Below, one piece after another: positions 21,560-30,495 of a stretch of 64,000 bases of DNA; positions within the stretch are counted from its first letter, which is position 1, and every line of letters starts with the position of its first letter. The position numbers and the translations under genes were made by a program. Location: contig CAVTPF010000012.1 of the NCBI GenBank assembly GCA_963736525.1, forward strand, positions 62,001 through 126,000, written 5' to 3'. Source of the DNA: Bog-473 sp963736525 (lineage in GTDB: Bacteria > Actinomycetota > Acidimicrobiia > Acidimicrobiales > RAAP-2). The notes under the pieces were generated by a model. It made no database searches, was not told where the DNA came from, and saw only the letters and a program-made list of their open reading frames with translations.

Positions 21560-21976
21560 ATGAAACGTCCCTACAGGGTGGTCGTGGCCAAGCCCGGCCT
21601 CGATGGTCACGACAGGGGGGCCAAGGTCATCGCCAGGGCGCTGCGCGACAGCGGTTTCGAGGTCGTCTACACCGGCCTGCACCAGACGCCGGAGCAGGTG
21701 GTCCAGGCGGTCGTGCAGGAGGATGCCGACGCCGTCGGCCTCTCGCTGCTGTCGGGGGCCCATCTCACGCTGGTGCCCAAGGTGGTCAAGCTGCTGGCCG
21801 ACGCGGGCCGTGGCGACGTCCTGGTCATCGTGGGGGGGATCATCCCAGAGGCGGACATCCCGACGCTGAAGGAGGAGGGCGTGGCGCAGGTCTTCACTCC
21901 GGGCGCCCCGCTCGACGCCATTGGGACCTGGCTCGCCGAGGCTCTCGATGCGCGTGAGGAGGCCCTCGAGGCCTGA
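21560..21976 (+). CDS. Cobalamin-binding subunit of methylmalonyl-CoA mutase type
   Basis: This 138-residue stand-alone B12-binding domain starts RVVVAKPGLDGHDRGAKVIARAL, containing the DxHxxG motif whose His ligates cobalt. It also has VGLSLLSGAHL and VIVGGIIPEADIP, the SxL and GG elements holding the dimethylbenzimidazole tail. This is the C-terminal module of adenosylcobalamin-dependent acyl-CoA mutases, here separate from the catalytic large subunit, which is not in the window. sucCD follow after 114 bases, fitting a propionyl-CoA to succinyl-CoA route. Other mutases (isobutyryl- or ethylmalonyl-CoA) are possible. Confidence 0.88.
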   Translation: MKRPYRVVVAKPGLDGHDRGAKVIARALRDSGFEVVYTGLHQTPEQVVQAVVQEDADAVGLSLLSGAHLTLVPKVVKLLADAGRGDVLVIVGGIIPEADIPTLKEEGVAQVFTPGAPLDAIGTWLAEALDAREEALEA

Positions 21977-22090
21977 CGCCGAAGTGGCAGCCGGCGCCGG
22001 GCGCGCCGGCCGGCTGCGCCCCCCGGACTCGGATTCCCGGACCCAGATTCGCCCCCGACACCCCCACAATCGAAGGAGACAGCACCCAAA

Positions 22091-23233
22091 GTGGACCTCT
22101 ACGAGTACCAGGGCAAGCAGTACTTCGCCCGCTTCGGCATCCCGACCTCCCCCGGCGGGGTGGCCGACACGGTGGACGAGGCGGTCGAACAGGCCGAGGC
22201 CGCCGGCTACCCCGTGGTGGTCAAGGCCCAGGTGAAGGTGGGCGGCCGGGGCAAGGCAGGCGGCGTGAAGATCGCGGCCGACGCGGACGAGGTGCGGCAC
22301 CACGCCGGCAACATCCTCGGGCTCGACATCAAGGGCCACGTCGTCAAGCGGCTCTGGGTCGAGCACGCGTCCGACATCGCCAAGGAGTACTACGCCAGCT
22401 TCACGCTCGACCGGCCGGCCAAGCTCCATCTCGGCATGCTCTCGGCCGAGGGCGGCGTCGAGATCGAGGAGGTGGCGGAGACCAACCCCGACGCCATCGC
22501 CCGCCTCCATGTCGACCCGACCGTCGGCCTCTCCGAGGAGGTGGCCCGGGAGTGGGTCGATCGGGCCAATCTCGACCCCGAGGCCCGGGAGCAGGCGGCC
22601 ACGCTGCTGGTGCGCCTGTACCACTGCTACGTCGAGGGGGACTGCGACCTGGCCGAGATCAACCCGCTCATCCTCACCCCCGAGGGCAAGGTGCACGCGC
22701 TGGACGCCAAGGTGACCCTCGACGAGAACGCCTCCTTCCGCCACCCCGAGTGGGAGGAGTTCGAGGACGACTCCGACGTCGACCCGCGCGAGAAGATGGC
22801 CAAGGAGAAGGGCCTCAACTACATAGGGCTCTCGGGCTCGGTGGGCATCATCGCCAACGGTGCCGGGCTGGCCATGAGCACGCTCGACGTGGTCACCCAG
22901 GTCGGCGGGCAGGCCGCCAACTTCCTCGACATCGGCGGCGGTGCCAACGCCGACGTGATGGCCGCCGCGCTCGAAGTGATCAACGCCGACCCGGCGGTCA
23001 AGTCCATCTTCGTCAACATCTTCGGTGGCATCACGCGGGTGGACGAGGTGGCGAAGGGGATCATCGAGGCCATCGGACGCGTGAAGCTGGGCTCGCCGGT
23101 CGTCATGCGCCTCGACGGCACCAACGCCGAGCAGGGCCGGGCGCTGCTGGCCGACCACCTGTCGGACACGCTCATCGCCGAGCCGACCATGCTCGAGGCC
23201 GCCCGCCACGCCGTCGCCTTGGCCGAGGCCTAG
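22091..23233 (+). CDS. sucC: Succinyl-CoA synthetase beta subunit (ADP-forming type)
   Basis: SucC carries the ATP-grasp nucleotide site and, with SucD, interconverts succinyl-CoA and succinate with nucleotide formation. The protein starts DLYEYQGKQYFARFGIPTSPGG, typical of SucC, then VVVKAQVKVGGRGKAGGVK. AEINPLILTPEGKVHALDAKV supplies the metal-binding Asn/Asp, and the C-terminal FLDIGGGANADVMAAAL and FVNIFGGITRVDEVA form the CoA-ligase part. The 380-residue length is normal. GTG 22091 is preceded by AAGGAGA. Confidence 0.97.
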   Translation: MDLYEYQGKQYFARFGIPTSPGGVADTVDEAVEQAEAAGYPVVVKAQVKVGGRGKAGGVKIAADADEVRHHAGNILGLDIKGHVVKRLWVEHASDIAKEYYASFTLDRPAKLHLGMLSAEGGVEIEEVAETNPDAIARLHVDPTVGLSEEVAREWVDRANLDPEAREQAATLLVRLYHCYVEGDCDLAEINPLILTPEGKVHALDAKVTLDENASFRHPEWEEFEDDSDVDPREKMAKEKGLNYIGLSGSVGIIANGAGLAMSTLDVVTQVGGQAANFLDIGGGANADVMAAALEVINADPAVKSIFVNIFGGITRVDEVAKGIIEAIGRVKLGSPVVMRLDGTNAEQGRALLADHLSDTLIAEPTMLEAARHAVALAEA

Positions 23234-23285
23234 ACGCGGGCCCCTGCCGGACCGACCACAACCCGACCCCGAGAGGACAGAGAAC

Positions 23286-24176
23286 GTGAGCATCTTCGTC
23301 GACGAGACGACCAAGGTCGTGATTCAGGGCATCAGCCCGACGAGCCAGGGGCTCTTCCACGGCCTGCGCAACAAGGCGTACGGCACCAAGATCGTGGGCG
23401 GCACCAACCCCAAGCGTGGTGGCGAGGAGATCGAGGGCATCCCCGTCTTCGCCTCGGTCGCCGAGGCCGTGAAGGAGACCGGCGCCACGGCGTCGTTCAT
23501 CTCGGTGCCACCCCGGGGTGCCGCCGACGCCATCTTGGAGGCGGCCGAGGCCGGCATCTCCTTCATCGTCTGCATCACCGAGGGCATCCCGGCCCAGGAC
23601 GAGGCGGTGGCCTACAACCGCTTGGTGGAGGAGTTCCCCGGGACCCGCCTGCTCGGCCCCAACTGCCCAGGCATCATCAGCCCCGGGAAGTGCAACATCG
23701 GCATCACCTCGGGCGACATCGCGCTGGCGGGAGGGCCGGTCGGGATCGTCTCGCGGTCCGGCACGCTCACCTACCAGGCTCTGCACGAGCTCTCCCAGCA
23801 GGGCATCGGGCAGACCACCTGTGTCGGCATCGGTGGCGACCCGGTCCCGGGGACCAACTTCATCGACTGCCTGGCCGCGTTCGAGGCCGACCCCGAGACC
23901 AAGGCCGTGATGATGATCGGCGAGATCGGCGGCTCGGAGGAGGAGCGGGCGGCCGGCTTCATCGCCAGCTCCATGACCAAGCCGGTGGCGGCCTACATCG
24001 CCGGCGTCACGGCGCCCCCCGGCCGCAAGATGGGTCACGCCGGCGCCATCATCTCGGGCTCCCAGGGCACGGCCCAGGCCAAGATGGAGGCGCTGTCGGC
24101 CGCCGGTGTGGCCGTGGCGCAGAACCCGACCGAGTGCGGAGAGAAGGTGGTCGAGATCGTGCGGGGGCTCGCCTGA
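23286..24176 (+). CDS. sucD: Succinyl-CoA synthetase alpha subunit
   Basis: SucD binds CoA and carries the phosphohistidine intermediate. Visible are the CoA-binding QGISPTSQGLFHGLRNKAYGT at the N-terminus, GPNCPGIISPGKCNIGI, SRSGTLTYQALHELSQQGIGQTT and the phosphorylated His in GHAGAIISGSQGTA. At 296 residues it is standard. The GTG start follows sucC by 52 bases, so the two are an operon. A strong hairpin follows 67 bases after the stop. Confidence 0.97.
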   Translation: MSIFVDETTKVVIQGISPTSQGLFHGLRNKAYGTKIVGGTNPKRGGEEIEGIPVFASVAEAVKETGATASFISVPPRGAADAILEAAEAGISFIVCITEGIPAQDEAVAYNRLVEEFPGTRLLGPNCPGIISPGKCNIGITSGDIALAGGPVGIVSRSGTLTYQALHELSQQGIGQTTCVGIGGDPVPGTNFIDCLAAFEADPETKAVMMIGEIGGSEEERAAGFIASSMTKPVAAYIAGVTAPPGRKMGHAGAIISGSQGTAQAKMEALSAAGVAVAQNPTECGEKVVEIVRGLA

Positions 24177-24243
24177 CCCCCGCACGAACAACGACCCAAC
24201 GGCCGTAAGCCGAAGGGCCGACGACCGGAGACGTGGGGGCGGT

Positions 24244-24270
24244 CCCGGGCCGTTCCGCCAACGGCCCGGG
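24244..24270. terminator. Strong hairpin between converging sucD and membrane-protein genes
   Basis: CCCGGGCCGTT (24244-24254) pairs perfectly with AACGGCCCGGG (24260-24270) across a five-base loop, an 11-bp GC-rich stem. It sits 67 bases after sucD and 17 bases from the end of the opposing gene. There is no clear U-tract, as is common for high-GC actinobacterial terminators. It probably acts in both directions. Confidence 0.75.
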
Positions 24271-24287
24271 CGCCCGACCGGTGTGCG

Positions 24288-25010
24288 CTAGGCGGTCACC
24301 GGCTTGCCGACGGACGGGAACGTCGGCAAGTGCCCATCGGCGTGGGCGCGGTCCAGGGACCCCTCCGCCGGGCCGAGCGTGCCGCGTCGTGCCTTGACGG
24401 TGATGACGAAGCCGGTGGCGATGACCCAGATCGGGAGCCCGAAGAGGAACGCCAGACCGCTCAAGGGCCCGGCACACGAGACGATCGCGACGACGATGGA
24501 GTACCACCCGAGCGTCCGGGGCAGCGGTGCCGTTCGGTTCGCCAAGATGCACACCCCGGTGGTCAGCGTGAGCAGGGCCATGCCGAAGACGATCCCGAAC
24601 TCGTCGTTGTCGCTGACGAAGTTGGCCGTCTTCACGATGCCGAACTGGTGGTTGTGCGCGGCCAGGATCAGGACGACCTGGTCCACGCCGGCGACCATGA
24701 GCCCCGCGAGGAGAAAGATGGACGCGAAGAACACGACGTTGGGCAACAGGCTCTCACCGCTCTCACCGCTCTGGCGCAGGACCGTGCGCAGGTGGACCAG
24801 GAAGAGGATCAGCAGGGCCGCTCCGAGAGAGACTGCGTAGATCGACCCCCAGCTCTGCCCGACGTGGGCGTTGTACCAATGGGCGACGGAGACGCCCGAC
24901 GCGTTCTCACCGGGAGCACCACCCCCGAGCGGGCCGAAGCCGACGAACAGCGCCACCACGGTCAGCAGCCCTACGGGCCCCATCCATCGGCTGAAACTCG
25001 AATCCTTCAT
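24288..25010 (-). CDS. Multi-pass membrane protein of unknown function
   Basis: This 240-residue membrane protein has about six hydrophobic segments, including GPVGLLTVVALFVGFGPLGG at the N-terminus, IYAVSLGAALLILFLVHL, VVFFASIFLLAGLMVAG and WYSIVVAIVSCAGPLSG, with a hydrophilic C-terminal tail. AAGGAGG lies nine bases before the ATG. I do not recognise a family; similar-looking DUF-type proteins are common in actinobacteria. The gene stands alone, converging with sucD and diverging from a K+ channel gene. Confidence 0.7.
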   Translation of the reverse strand: MKDSSFSRWMGPVGLLTVVALFVGFGPLGGGAPGENASGVSVAHWYNAHVGQSWGSIYAVSLGAALLILFLVHLRTVLRQSGESGESLLPNVVFFASIFLLAGLMVAGVDQVVLILAAHNHQFGIVKTANFVSDNDEFGIVFGMALLTLTTGVCILANRTAPLPRTLGWYSIVVAIVSCAGPLSGLAFLFGLPIWVIATGFVITVKARRGTLGPAEGSLDRAHADGHLPTFPSVGKPVTA

Positions 25011-25242
25011 CGTGCCGTTCCTCCTTCATGTCCGTTCGCCGGACGTGTCGGAACGTGACCATGCGAGCCCCTGGAGGCGCTCGCCCGCACGCTCCTGGTT
25101 GCAGTGTGGCGCCCGCGGCGTCTGCGAGGAATGGGGCTAGTACCGACATCCGGTCGGGGGGCTAGCACCCCCACCTGCACCAGCGCCTGCATCGGCGCCG
25201 GGTACACGAATCTGAGCGGACGCCTCGTTAGCGTCTTGACCC

Positions 25243-25872
25243 ATGGACCGTGGGACGCCCGACGCAGAGCAGCGTTCCCGGCGGCGGTTCGCTCGACGAG
25301 ACCGCGCCGCCGTGGTCGACGCCGTTCGCCTCGCCGATCTCGAGAAGCACGAACGGCGACGGGCCATCATCCGCTCCGTCGCCATCGTCGCCCTGTCCTG
25401 GGTCCTCATCGTGGGCGCGTTCTACGCGTTGCCGATCGGGCACGAAACCCACCTGCGGGCATTGGTCCGCCTGGGCACCGACATCGCGCTGATCGGCGCC
25501 GTGTTCGCCTGGCAGATCCGCCGCATCGCGGTCGCCGAGCTCCCCGAGCTGCGCGCCGTCGAGGCGCTCGGCATCGTCATCGCCGTGTTCCTCGTCGCGT
25601 TCTCCGCCATCTACCTGTCGATGTCGCACGAGACCGCGTCGACCTTCACGCAGCCCCTCGACCACACCAGGGCGCTCTACTTCACCATCACCGTCTTCTC
25701 GACGGTCGGATTCGGCGACATCACGCCCAGGACCGACACCGCCCGCCTCGTCGTCTCCGCGCAGATGCTCCTCGATCTGGCCATCATCGGCGTCGTCGTC
25801 CGGTTGATCTTCAATGCCGCCCGGAGCAGGATCGCACCCGGGGCGACGCCCACGCCTGCCCAAGAGCAGTAG
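25243..25872 (+). CDS. Potassium channel family protein
   Basis: This 209-residue ion-channel protein has a K+ selectivity filter TVGFGD at about residues 154-159, in VFSTVGFGDITPRTDTARLV, between a pore helix and a final TM segment (about 171-190). Two further TM segments (about 43-65 and 77-93) precede the pore module, so the layout is 2TM plus TM-P-TM. No voltage-sensor arginine ladder and no RCK/TrkA-N regulatory domain is seen. It should form a tetramer in the cytoplasmic membrane. It is probably monocistronic. Confidence 0.88.
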   Translation: MDRGTPDAEQRSRRRFARRDRAAVVDAVRLADLEKHERRRAIIRSVAIVALSWVLIVGAFYALPIGHETHLRALVRLGTDIALIGAVFAWQIRRIAVAELPELRAVEALGIVIAVFLVAFSAIYLSMSHETASTFTQPLDHTRALYFTITVFSTVGFGDITPRTDTARLVVSAQMLLDLAIIGVVVRLIFNAARSRIAPGATPTPAQEQ

Positions 25873-25911
25873 GAACCGTGGCGTGTCAACGCATGACACG
25901 CCTGCAGTGCA

Positions 25912-26778
25912 TCAACCCTCCCGCTCCTGCATCGGTGTGATCGGAAAGCGCATCCCGAGGCGACCGGTCAAGCCGTCTCGGACGCCCATGGCGATGGCCT
26001 TCAGGCGAACAAGGCGACCCGTCTTCTCCCGCCACAAGGCCCTTCCCATGAGACCGGCGAGGTTCCTGGGCAACCGTCCCACCCGTCGCATCACGTGGAG
26101 GTGCAGATAGATCATGTTGCGCGTTTCGTAGTAGTACTTCCAGGCCGGGACCTGTGCTCTCTGGCGGATCGCATCATGACGAACCTTCGCCGCGTAGGCG
26201 ATCCGGCGGGGATGGCCGGCCCGGGGGATCCGCCAGTGGTTGTACTCGGTGTCCTCGGCCCACCAGAAGAGGTCGGCGTTCGGGAGCCCCACCTCTTTGA
26301 CGATGTCCTTCGCGATGAGGAAACCGCACCAGGATCCCCACTGCTTGATCGACCCGTCCGGCTGGTCCGCCAGCGGGAAGACGTAGGGCGGCTCCTGATG
26401 CTTCTCGGCTTCGGCCCAGAGGTTCGCCAGGCAGTCACCTTGGGGGATCATGTCGTCGTCCATCACCCATGCGAAGTCATACCTACCCTCGAGGAACTCG
26501 GTGAACGCGATCGCCCAGCCCCCCGCGGGCCCGAGATTGGTGTCTGAGCGAACGACGCGCAGCGGTAGTCCGACGTCGACGAGGGCCGCATCGATGGGCG
26601 GGTCGCTGGCGTTGTCGACGACGAGGATCTCCCCCGGGGGGGTCGTCTGCGCAGCAATCGCTTCCATGCAGCGCCCGAGCGACACCGGTGCGTTGTGCGT
26701 CAGGACGAGGGCTTGTGTTGCCGAGCCCCGCCCACCGCCACGAAGGCCCTGCTCAAGAGGAGTTTCGAGCTCCGTCAC
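25912..26778 (-). CDS. GT2-family glycosyltransferase (rhamnosyl/galactofuranosyl-transferase-like)
   Basis: This 288-residue GT-A glycosyltransferase starts with ALVLTHNAPVSLGRCMEAIAAQT and EILVVDNASDPP, the nucleotide-sugar binding part. The metal-binding DDD is in WVMDDDMIPQGDCLANLW. Downstream FWWAEDTEYNHWRI supplies the ED and W residues typical of GlfT-like and rhamnosyltransferase enzymes. It probably adds sugars to envelope polysaccharide or lipid at the membrane. No other polysaccharide gene is adjacent. The GTG start lies 184 bases from the divergent purN. Confidence 0.85.
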   Translation of the reverse strand: MTELETPLEQGLRGGGRGSATQALVLTHNAPVSLGRCMEAIAAQTTPPGEILVVDNASDPPIDAALVDVGLPLRVVRSDTNLGPAGGWAIAFTEFLEGRYDFAWVMDDDMIPQGDCLANLWAEAEKHQEPPYVFPLADQPDGSIKQWGSWCGFLIAKDIVKEVGLPNADLFWWAEDTEYNHWRIPRAGHPRRIAYAAKVRHDAIRQRAQVPAWKYYYETRNMIYLHLHVMRRVGRLPRNLAGLMGRALWREKTGRLVRLKAIAMGVRDGLTGRLGMRFPITPMQEREG

Positions 26779-26962
26779 GCCACGTCAGTGTCGCATGGGC
26801 CCGAGGAGAGCGGCAAGGTCGCCGGGGTCCGAGGGCCGCCACGGGCCCCTGAGAGCCGCTGGACACGACGTCGGTCCCTCGCCCAACGTCCAGGCCGAAA
26901 CGTCGAATTTCCCGAGCCCGACCAGACCGGTGCCGTCGCCGGGCGTTGGTAGCCTGAGCGCC

Positions 26963-27658
26963 GTGCGCCTCGCGGTCCTTGTCTCGGGTTCCGGGACGAT
27001 CCTGCGGGCCATGTTCGAGGCGGGTCTCCCCGTGACGGCCGTCCTCGCCGATCGGCCCTGTGCGGGCCTCGAGCTGGCCGAGACGAACGGCGCCGCCGCA
27101 GAGCTGGTCGACCGCACGCTCTACGGCGGGTTCGGGCCCGCTTTCGACCGCGAGGGGTTCACGGCAACCGTGGCCGCCACGCTCGTCGCCCACCAGGTCG
27201 ACCTGGTGGCCATGGCCGGGTTCGGCACGGTGATGACGGAGGACGTCCACCGGGCCTTCCCCCACCGGATCCTGAACACCCACCCGGCCCTGCTCCCCGC
27301 CTTCCCTGGTTGGCACGGCGTGCGCGATGCCCTGGCGGCCGGGGTGTCGGAGACGGGGTGCACCGTGCACCTGGCCACCCTGGAGATGGACGCAGGGCCG
27401 ATCCTGGCCCAGGAGGTGGTCCCGGTGCTGCCGGGCGACACCGAGGAGACGCTGCACGAGCGGATCAAGGCGGTCGAGCGGGTCCTCTACCCGGCCACGA
27501 TCGCCTGGGCGTTGCACGAGCTGGAGTCGGGCCGTGAGATCGCACCACCGGCCCGGCCGGCGGTGCGAGCGGCAGTCGGAGCGACAGCCGGCGCACGAGT
27601 CGGAGCGGGACACCAAGGGTCGCGCAGAGAAGGAGCAGACGAGGAGATGACGTCGTGA
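26963..27658 (+). CDS. purN: Phosphoribosylglycinamide formyltransferase (PurN-like)
   Basis: PurN transfers a formyl group from 10-formyl-THF to GAR in purine synthesis. The protein begins RLAVLVSGSGTILRAMF, a variant of the GSGSN loop with Thr in place of Ser-Asn. The catalytic Asn and His are in LNTHPALLPAFPGWHGV and the Asp in LEMDAGPI. It is 231 residues, with a basic, alanine-rich tail of about 30 residues beyond the usual end. GTG 26963 is chosen because the upstream frame is not coding-like. Its stop overlaps purH. The altered loop makes a related formyltransferase role possible. Confidence 0.87.
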   Translation: MRLAVLVSGSGTILRAMFEAGLPVTAVLADRPCAGLELAETNGAAAELVDRTLYGGFGPAFDREGFTATVAATLVAHQVDLVAMAGFGTVMTEDVHRAFPHRILNTHPALLPAFPGWHGVRDALAAGVSETGCTVHLATLEMDAGPILAQEVVPVLPGDTEETLHERIKAVERVLYPATIAWALHELESGREIAPPARPAVRAAVGATAGARVGAGHQGSRREGADEEMTS

Positions 27659-29226
27659 GGGCCCTGTTGTCGGTGTACGACAAGGAAGGCCTGGTCGAGC
27701 TGGCCCAGGGCCTCTCGGACCTGGGGTGGGAGCTCGTGGCCAGCGGCAACACGGCGGCCACGCTGAGCGAGGCCGGCATCGCGCACACCGAGGTCGCAGC
27801 GGTGACCGGCTCGCCCGAGATGCTGGGCGGCCGCGTCAAGACGCTCCATCCCAAGATCCACGGCGGCATCCTCGCCGATCGCTCCAAGCCCGAGCACCTG
27901 GCCGACCTCGAGGCCAACGGCATCGACGCCATCGACCTCGTGGTGTCCAACCTCTACCCCTTCTCCTCGGACCCGTCCGTCGAGCTGATCGACATCGGCG
28001 GCCCCGCCATGGTGCGCGCCGCGGCCAAGAACCACGAGCACGTCGGGATCGTCACGTCACCGGCCGACTACCCCGCGGTGCTCGAGGAGCTGCGTACTGC
28101 GGGCCGGCTCTCCGCCGCCACGCGGCGCCGGTTGGCCCGTGCGGCATTCGCGCACACCGCAGCCTACGACGCGGCGATCGTGGCCTGGCTCGACGCCGGA
28201 GGACCGTCACCCGTGGGGTCGCTCGAGGGCGCCACACCCGCCGACACGGACGACGCCGCGCTGGCAGCCGTCCTGCCCCCCACCCTCCACCTGACGCTCG
28301 AGCGCACCGAGGTGCTGCGCTACGGCGAGAACCCGCACCAGCGTGGCTCGCGCTACCGCACGGCGGGCACGACCAGCTGGTGGGACGACATGGTCCAGCA
28401 CGGCGGCTCCCCGCTGTCCTATCTCAACCTCTTCGATGGCGACGCCGCCTGGCGGCTCGTGCACGAGCTGGCCGCGGACGCCGGCCAGCCTGCCGTCGCG
28501 ATCATCAAGCATGCCAACCCGTGCGGTGCCGCGGTGGCCGGCGACCTCGTGACGGCCTACGAGCGCGCGCTGGAGTGCGACATCCAGAGCGCCTTCGGTG
28601 GGGTGGTGGCCATCGGGGGCGACATCACCGACGACGTGGCCGACGCGGTCGCGGCAGGGCCGCAGGCCGACGTCATCATCGCCTCGTCCTACACGCCGGG
28701 CGCGGTGGAGAAGCTGACCAGCCGGCGCAAGGCCACGCGCCTGCTCTCGGGGCCCGCACCTGAGCGGGCGGTGCGCCAGCTGCGCAGCCTGGGCGCCAGC
28801 GTGCTCGTGCAGGACGTCGACGCCTTCGTGTCGCCCCGCAGCGAGTGGCGGGCGGTCACCCGGCGCAGCCCGACCGAGGACGAGTGGCGTGACCTCGTGC
28901 TGGCCTGGCGGGTCTGCGGGCGCACGACGTCCAATGCCGTCGCCGTCGTCACCGGCGGCCAGGCGGTCGGGGTCGGCGCCGGGCAGCAGTCCCGCGTCGT
29001 CGCCGCGGAGCTCGCCGTGCAGAAGGCGGGCGAGAGGGCCAAGGGCGGCGCCGGGGCCAGCGACGCCTTCTTCCCGTTCCCCGACGGCCTGTTGGTCCTG
29101 GCCGACGCCGGCGTGACGGCGGTGGTCCAGCCGGGCGGCTCCGTGAAGGACGCGGAAGTCGTCGCCGCGGCCGACGAGGCGGGGATGGCCATGGTCATGA
29201 CCGGCGAGCGCCACTTCCGGCACTGA
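27655..29226 (+). CDS. purH: Bifunctional AICAR formyltransferase/IMP cyclohydrolase
   Basis: PurH performs the last two steps to IMP. The N-terminal MGS-like cyclohydrolase domain opens RALLSVYDKEGLVELAQGL and includes GGRVKTLHPKIHGGIL. The formyltransferase domain has RYGENPHQRGSRY, then IIKHANPCGAAVAGD with the catalytic Lys-His, and ends DAGVTAVVQPGGSVKD. At 523 residues it is standard. The GTG start overlaps the purN stop, and its own stop overlaps the folD ATG by one base. All three enzymes share the folate one-carbon pool. Confidence 0.97.
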   Translation: MRALLSVYDKEGLVELAQGLSDLGWELVASGNTAATLSEAGIAHTEVAAVTGSPEMLGGRVKTLHPKIHGGILADRSKPEHLADLEANGIDAIDLVVSNLYPFSSDPSVELIDIGGPAMVRAAAKNHEHVGIVTSPADYPAVLEELRTAGRLSAATRRRLARAAFAHTAAYDAAIVAWLDAGGPSPVGSLEGATPADTDDAALAAVLPPTLHLTLERTEVLRYGENPHQRGSRYRTAGTTSWWDDMVQHGGSPLSYLNLFDGDAAWRLVHELAADAGQPAVAIIKHANPCGAAVAGDLVTAYERALECDIQSAFGGVVAIGGDITDDVADAVAAGPQADVIIASSYTPGAVEKLTSRRKATRLLSGPAPERAVRQLRSLGASVLVQDVDAFVSPRSEWRAVTRRSPTEDEWRDLVLAWRVCGRTTSNAVAVVTGGQAVGVGAGQQSRVVAAELAVQKAGERAKGGAGASDAFFPFPDGLLVLADAGVTAVVQPGGSVKDAEVVAAADEAGMAMVMTGERHFRH

Positions 29227-30089
29227 TGGGCGCCATCCTGCTCGACGGCGAGGCGGTCGCGGCCCGGATCCGCTCCGAGGTGGCCGATCGCATCGCGCAC
29301 CTGCGCGCCGAGGGCGTGACGGTCGGACTCGGGACCGTGCTCGTCGGTGACGACGTGCCGAGCGAGCGCTACGTGGCGTTGAAGCACGAAGACTGTGCCG
29401 CCATCGGGATGTACTCCGTCGGCGAGCACCTGCCGGCGACCGCATCGCAGCAGGAGGTCATGGACGTCATCACCCGCTTCAACGCCGACCCGGCCGTGAG
29501 CGCCTTCCTCGTGCAGCTGCCCCTGCCGGCCGGCCTCGACGAGGAGCGCGCCCTGCTGGCGGTGGACCCGGAGAAGGACGTCGACGGGCTGCACCCGGTC
29601 AACCTCGGCCGTCTCGTGCTGGGCACGCCCGGTCCGCTGCCCTGCACGCCGGCGGGGATCGTCGAGTTGCTCCACGCCTACGACGTGCCCGTCGAGGGCC
29701 GGCACGTCGTGATCATCGGCCGCGGCGTGACGATCGGTCGCCCCCTCTCCATGCTGCTGTCGTTGAAGCGTCCGGGGTGCAACGCCGCGGTGACGGTGCT
29801 GCACACCGGCGTCGACGAGCACGACATGGCCGCGATCGTGCGCACCGCCGACATCATCGTGGCGGCGGCCGGGCGCCCCGCTCTCGTCACGCCGGACATG
29901 GTGAAGCCCGGTGCGGCCGTGGTGTCGGCCGGTACCAGCTGGGAGGGCCGCAAGCTGATCCCCGATGTGCGCGAGGACGTCGCCGACGTGGCCGGATGGA
30001 TCACGCCCCGCCTGGGCGGAGTGGGGCCCATGACCCGTGCCATGCTGTTACGCAACGCGTTGCGGGCCGCGGAGATGTCGGCCCGCTGA
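29226..30089 (+). CDS. folD: Methylenetetrahydrofolate dehydrogenase/cyclohydrolase FolD
   Basis: FolD interconverts methylene-THF and 10-formyl-THF, supplying PurN and PurH. Visible are YVALKHEDCAAIGM with the catalytic Lys, VQLPLPAGLDE, DPEKDVDGLHPVNLG and PCTPAGIVELL. The nucleotide loop is VVIIGRGVTIGRPL, where Gly replaces the usual Ser. The 287-residue length is normal. The ATG overlaps the purH stop (TGATG), so translation is coupled. Confidence 0.96.
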   Translation: MGAILLDGEAVAARIRSEVADRIAHLRAEGVTVGLGTVLVGDDVPSERYVALKHEDCAAIGMYSVGEHLPATASQQEVMDVITRFNADPAVSAFLVQLPLPAGLDEERALLAVDPEKDVDGLHPVNLGRLVLGTPGPLPCTPAGIVELLHAYDVPVEGRHVVIIGRGVTIGRPLSMLLSLKRPGCNAAVTVLHTGVDEHDMAAIVRTADIIVAAAGRPALVTPDMVKPGAAVVSAGTSWEGRKLIPDVREDVADVAGWITPRLGGVGPMTRAMLLRNALRAAEMSAR

Positions 30090-30135
30090 GCCAGAGGGCG
30101 AGGCCCGAGAGGCCGGCCGGGGAGGCGATGAATCG

Positions 30136-30495
30136 GTGAGTGAGCGGGAGTACTCCGAGCGGCCGTGGGGCAACTACACCGTGCTCGATGACGATGCGGC
30201 CGACCACAAGGTCAAGCGACTCGTGGTGCACCCGGGCAAGCGGCTCAGCTATCAGCGCCACTCCAAGCGGGCCGAGCACTGGTTCATCGTGTCGGGCACC
30301 GCGACGGTCACCCTCGACGGCGTCGTCACCGAGGTGCACTCCGGCGAGTCGATCGACATCCCGCTCGAGGGTGCGCACCGCGTCGCCAACGAGGGCGACA
30401 CCGACGTCGTCCTCATAGAGGTGCAACACGGCACGTACTTCGGCGAGGACGACATCGTCCGGCTTGAAGACGACTACGGGCGCGTCGCGACGTGA
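30136..30495 (+). CDS. Cupin, mannose-6-phosphate isomerase type II-like
   Basis: This 119-residue single-domain cupin corresponds to the C-terminal isomerase domain of ManC/AlgA proteins. It opens RPWGNYTVLDDD, with metal-site motif LSYQRHSKRAEHWFIVSG and second motif IPLEGAHRVANEG, and ends YFGEDDIVRLEDDYGR. The GTG at 30136 has GGGGAGG about ten bases upstream. It may isomerise mannose- and fructose-6-phosphate, or be a sugar-phosphate cupin of other function. It sits between folD and metF and overlaps metF by four bases, odd company for a sugar isomerase. Confidence 0.82.
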   Translation: MSEREYSERPWGNYTVLDDDAADHKVKRLVVHPGKRLSYQRHSKRAEHWFIVSGTATVTLDGVVTEVHSGESIDIPLEGAHRVANEGDTDVVLIEVQHGTYFGEDDIVRLEDDYGRVAT

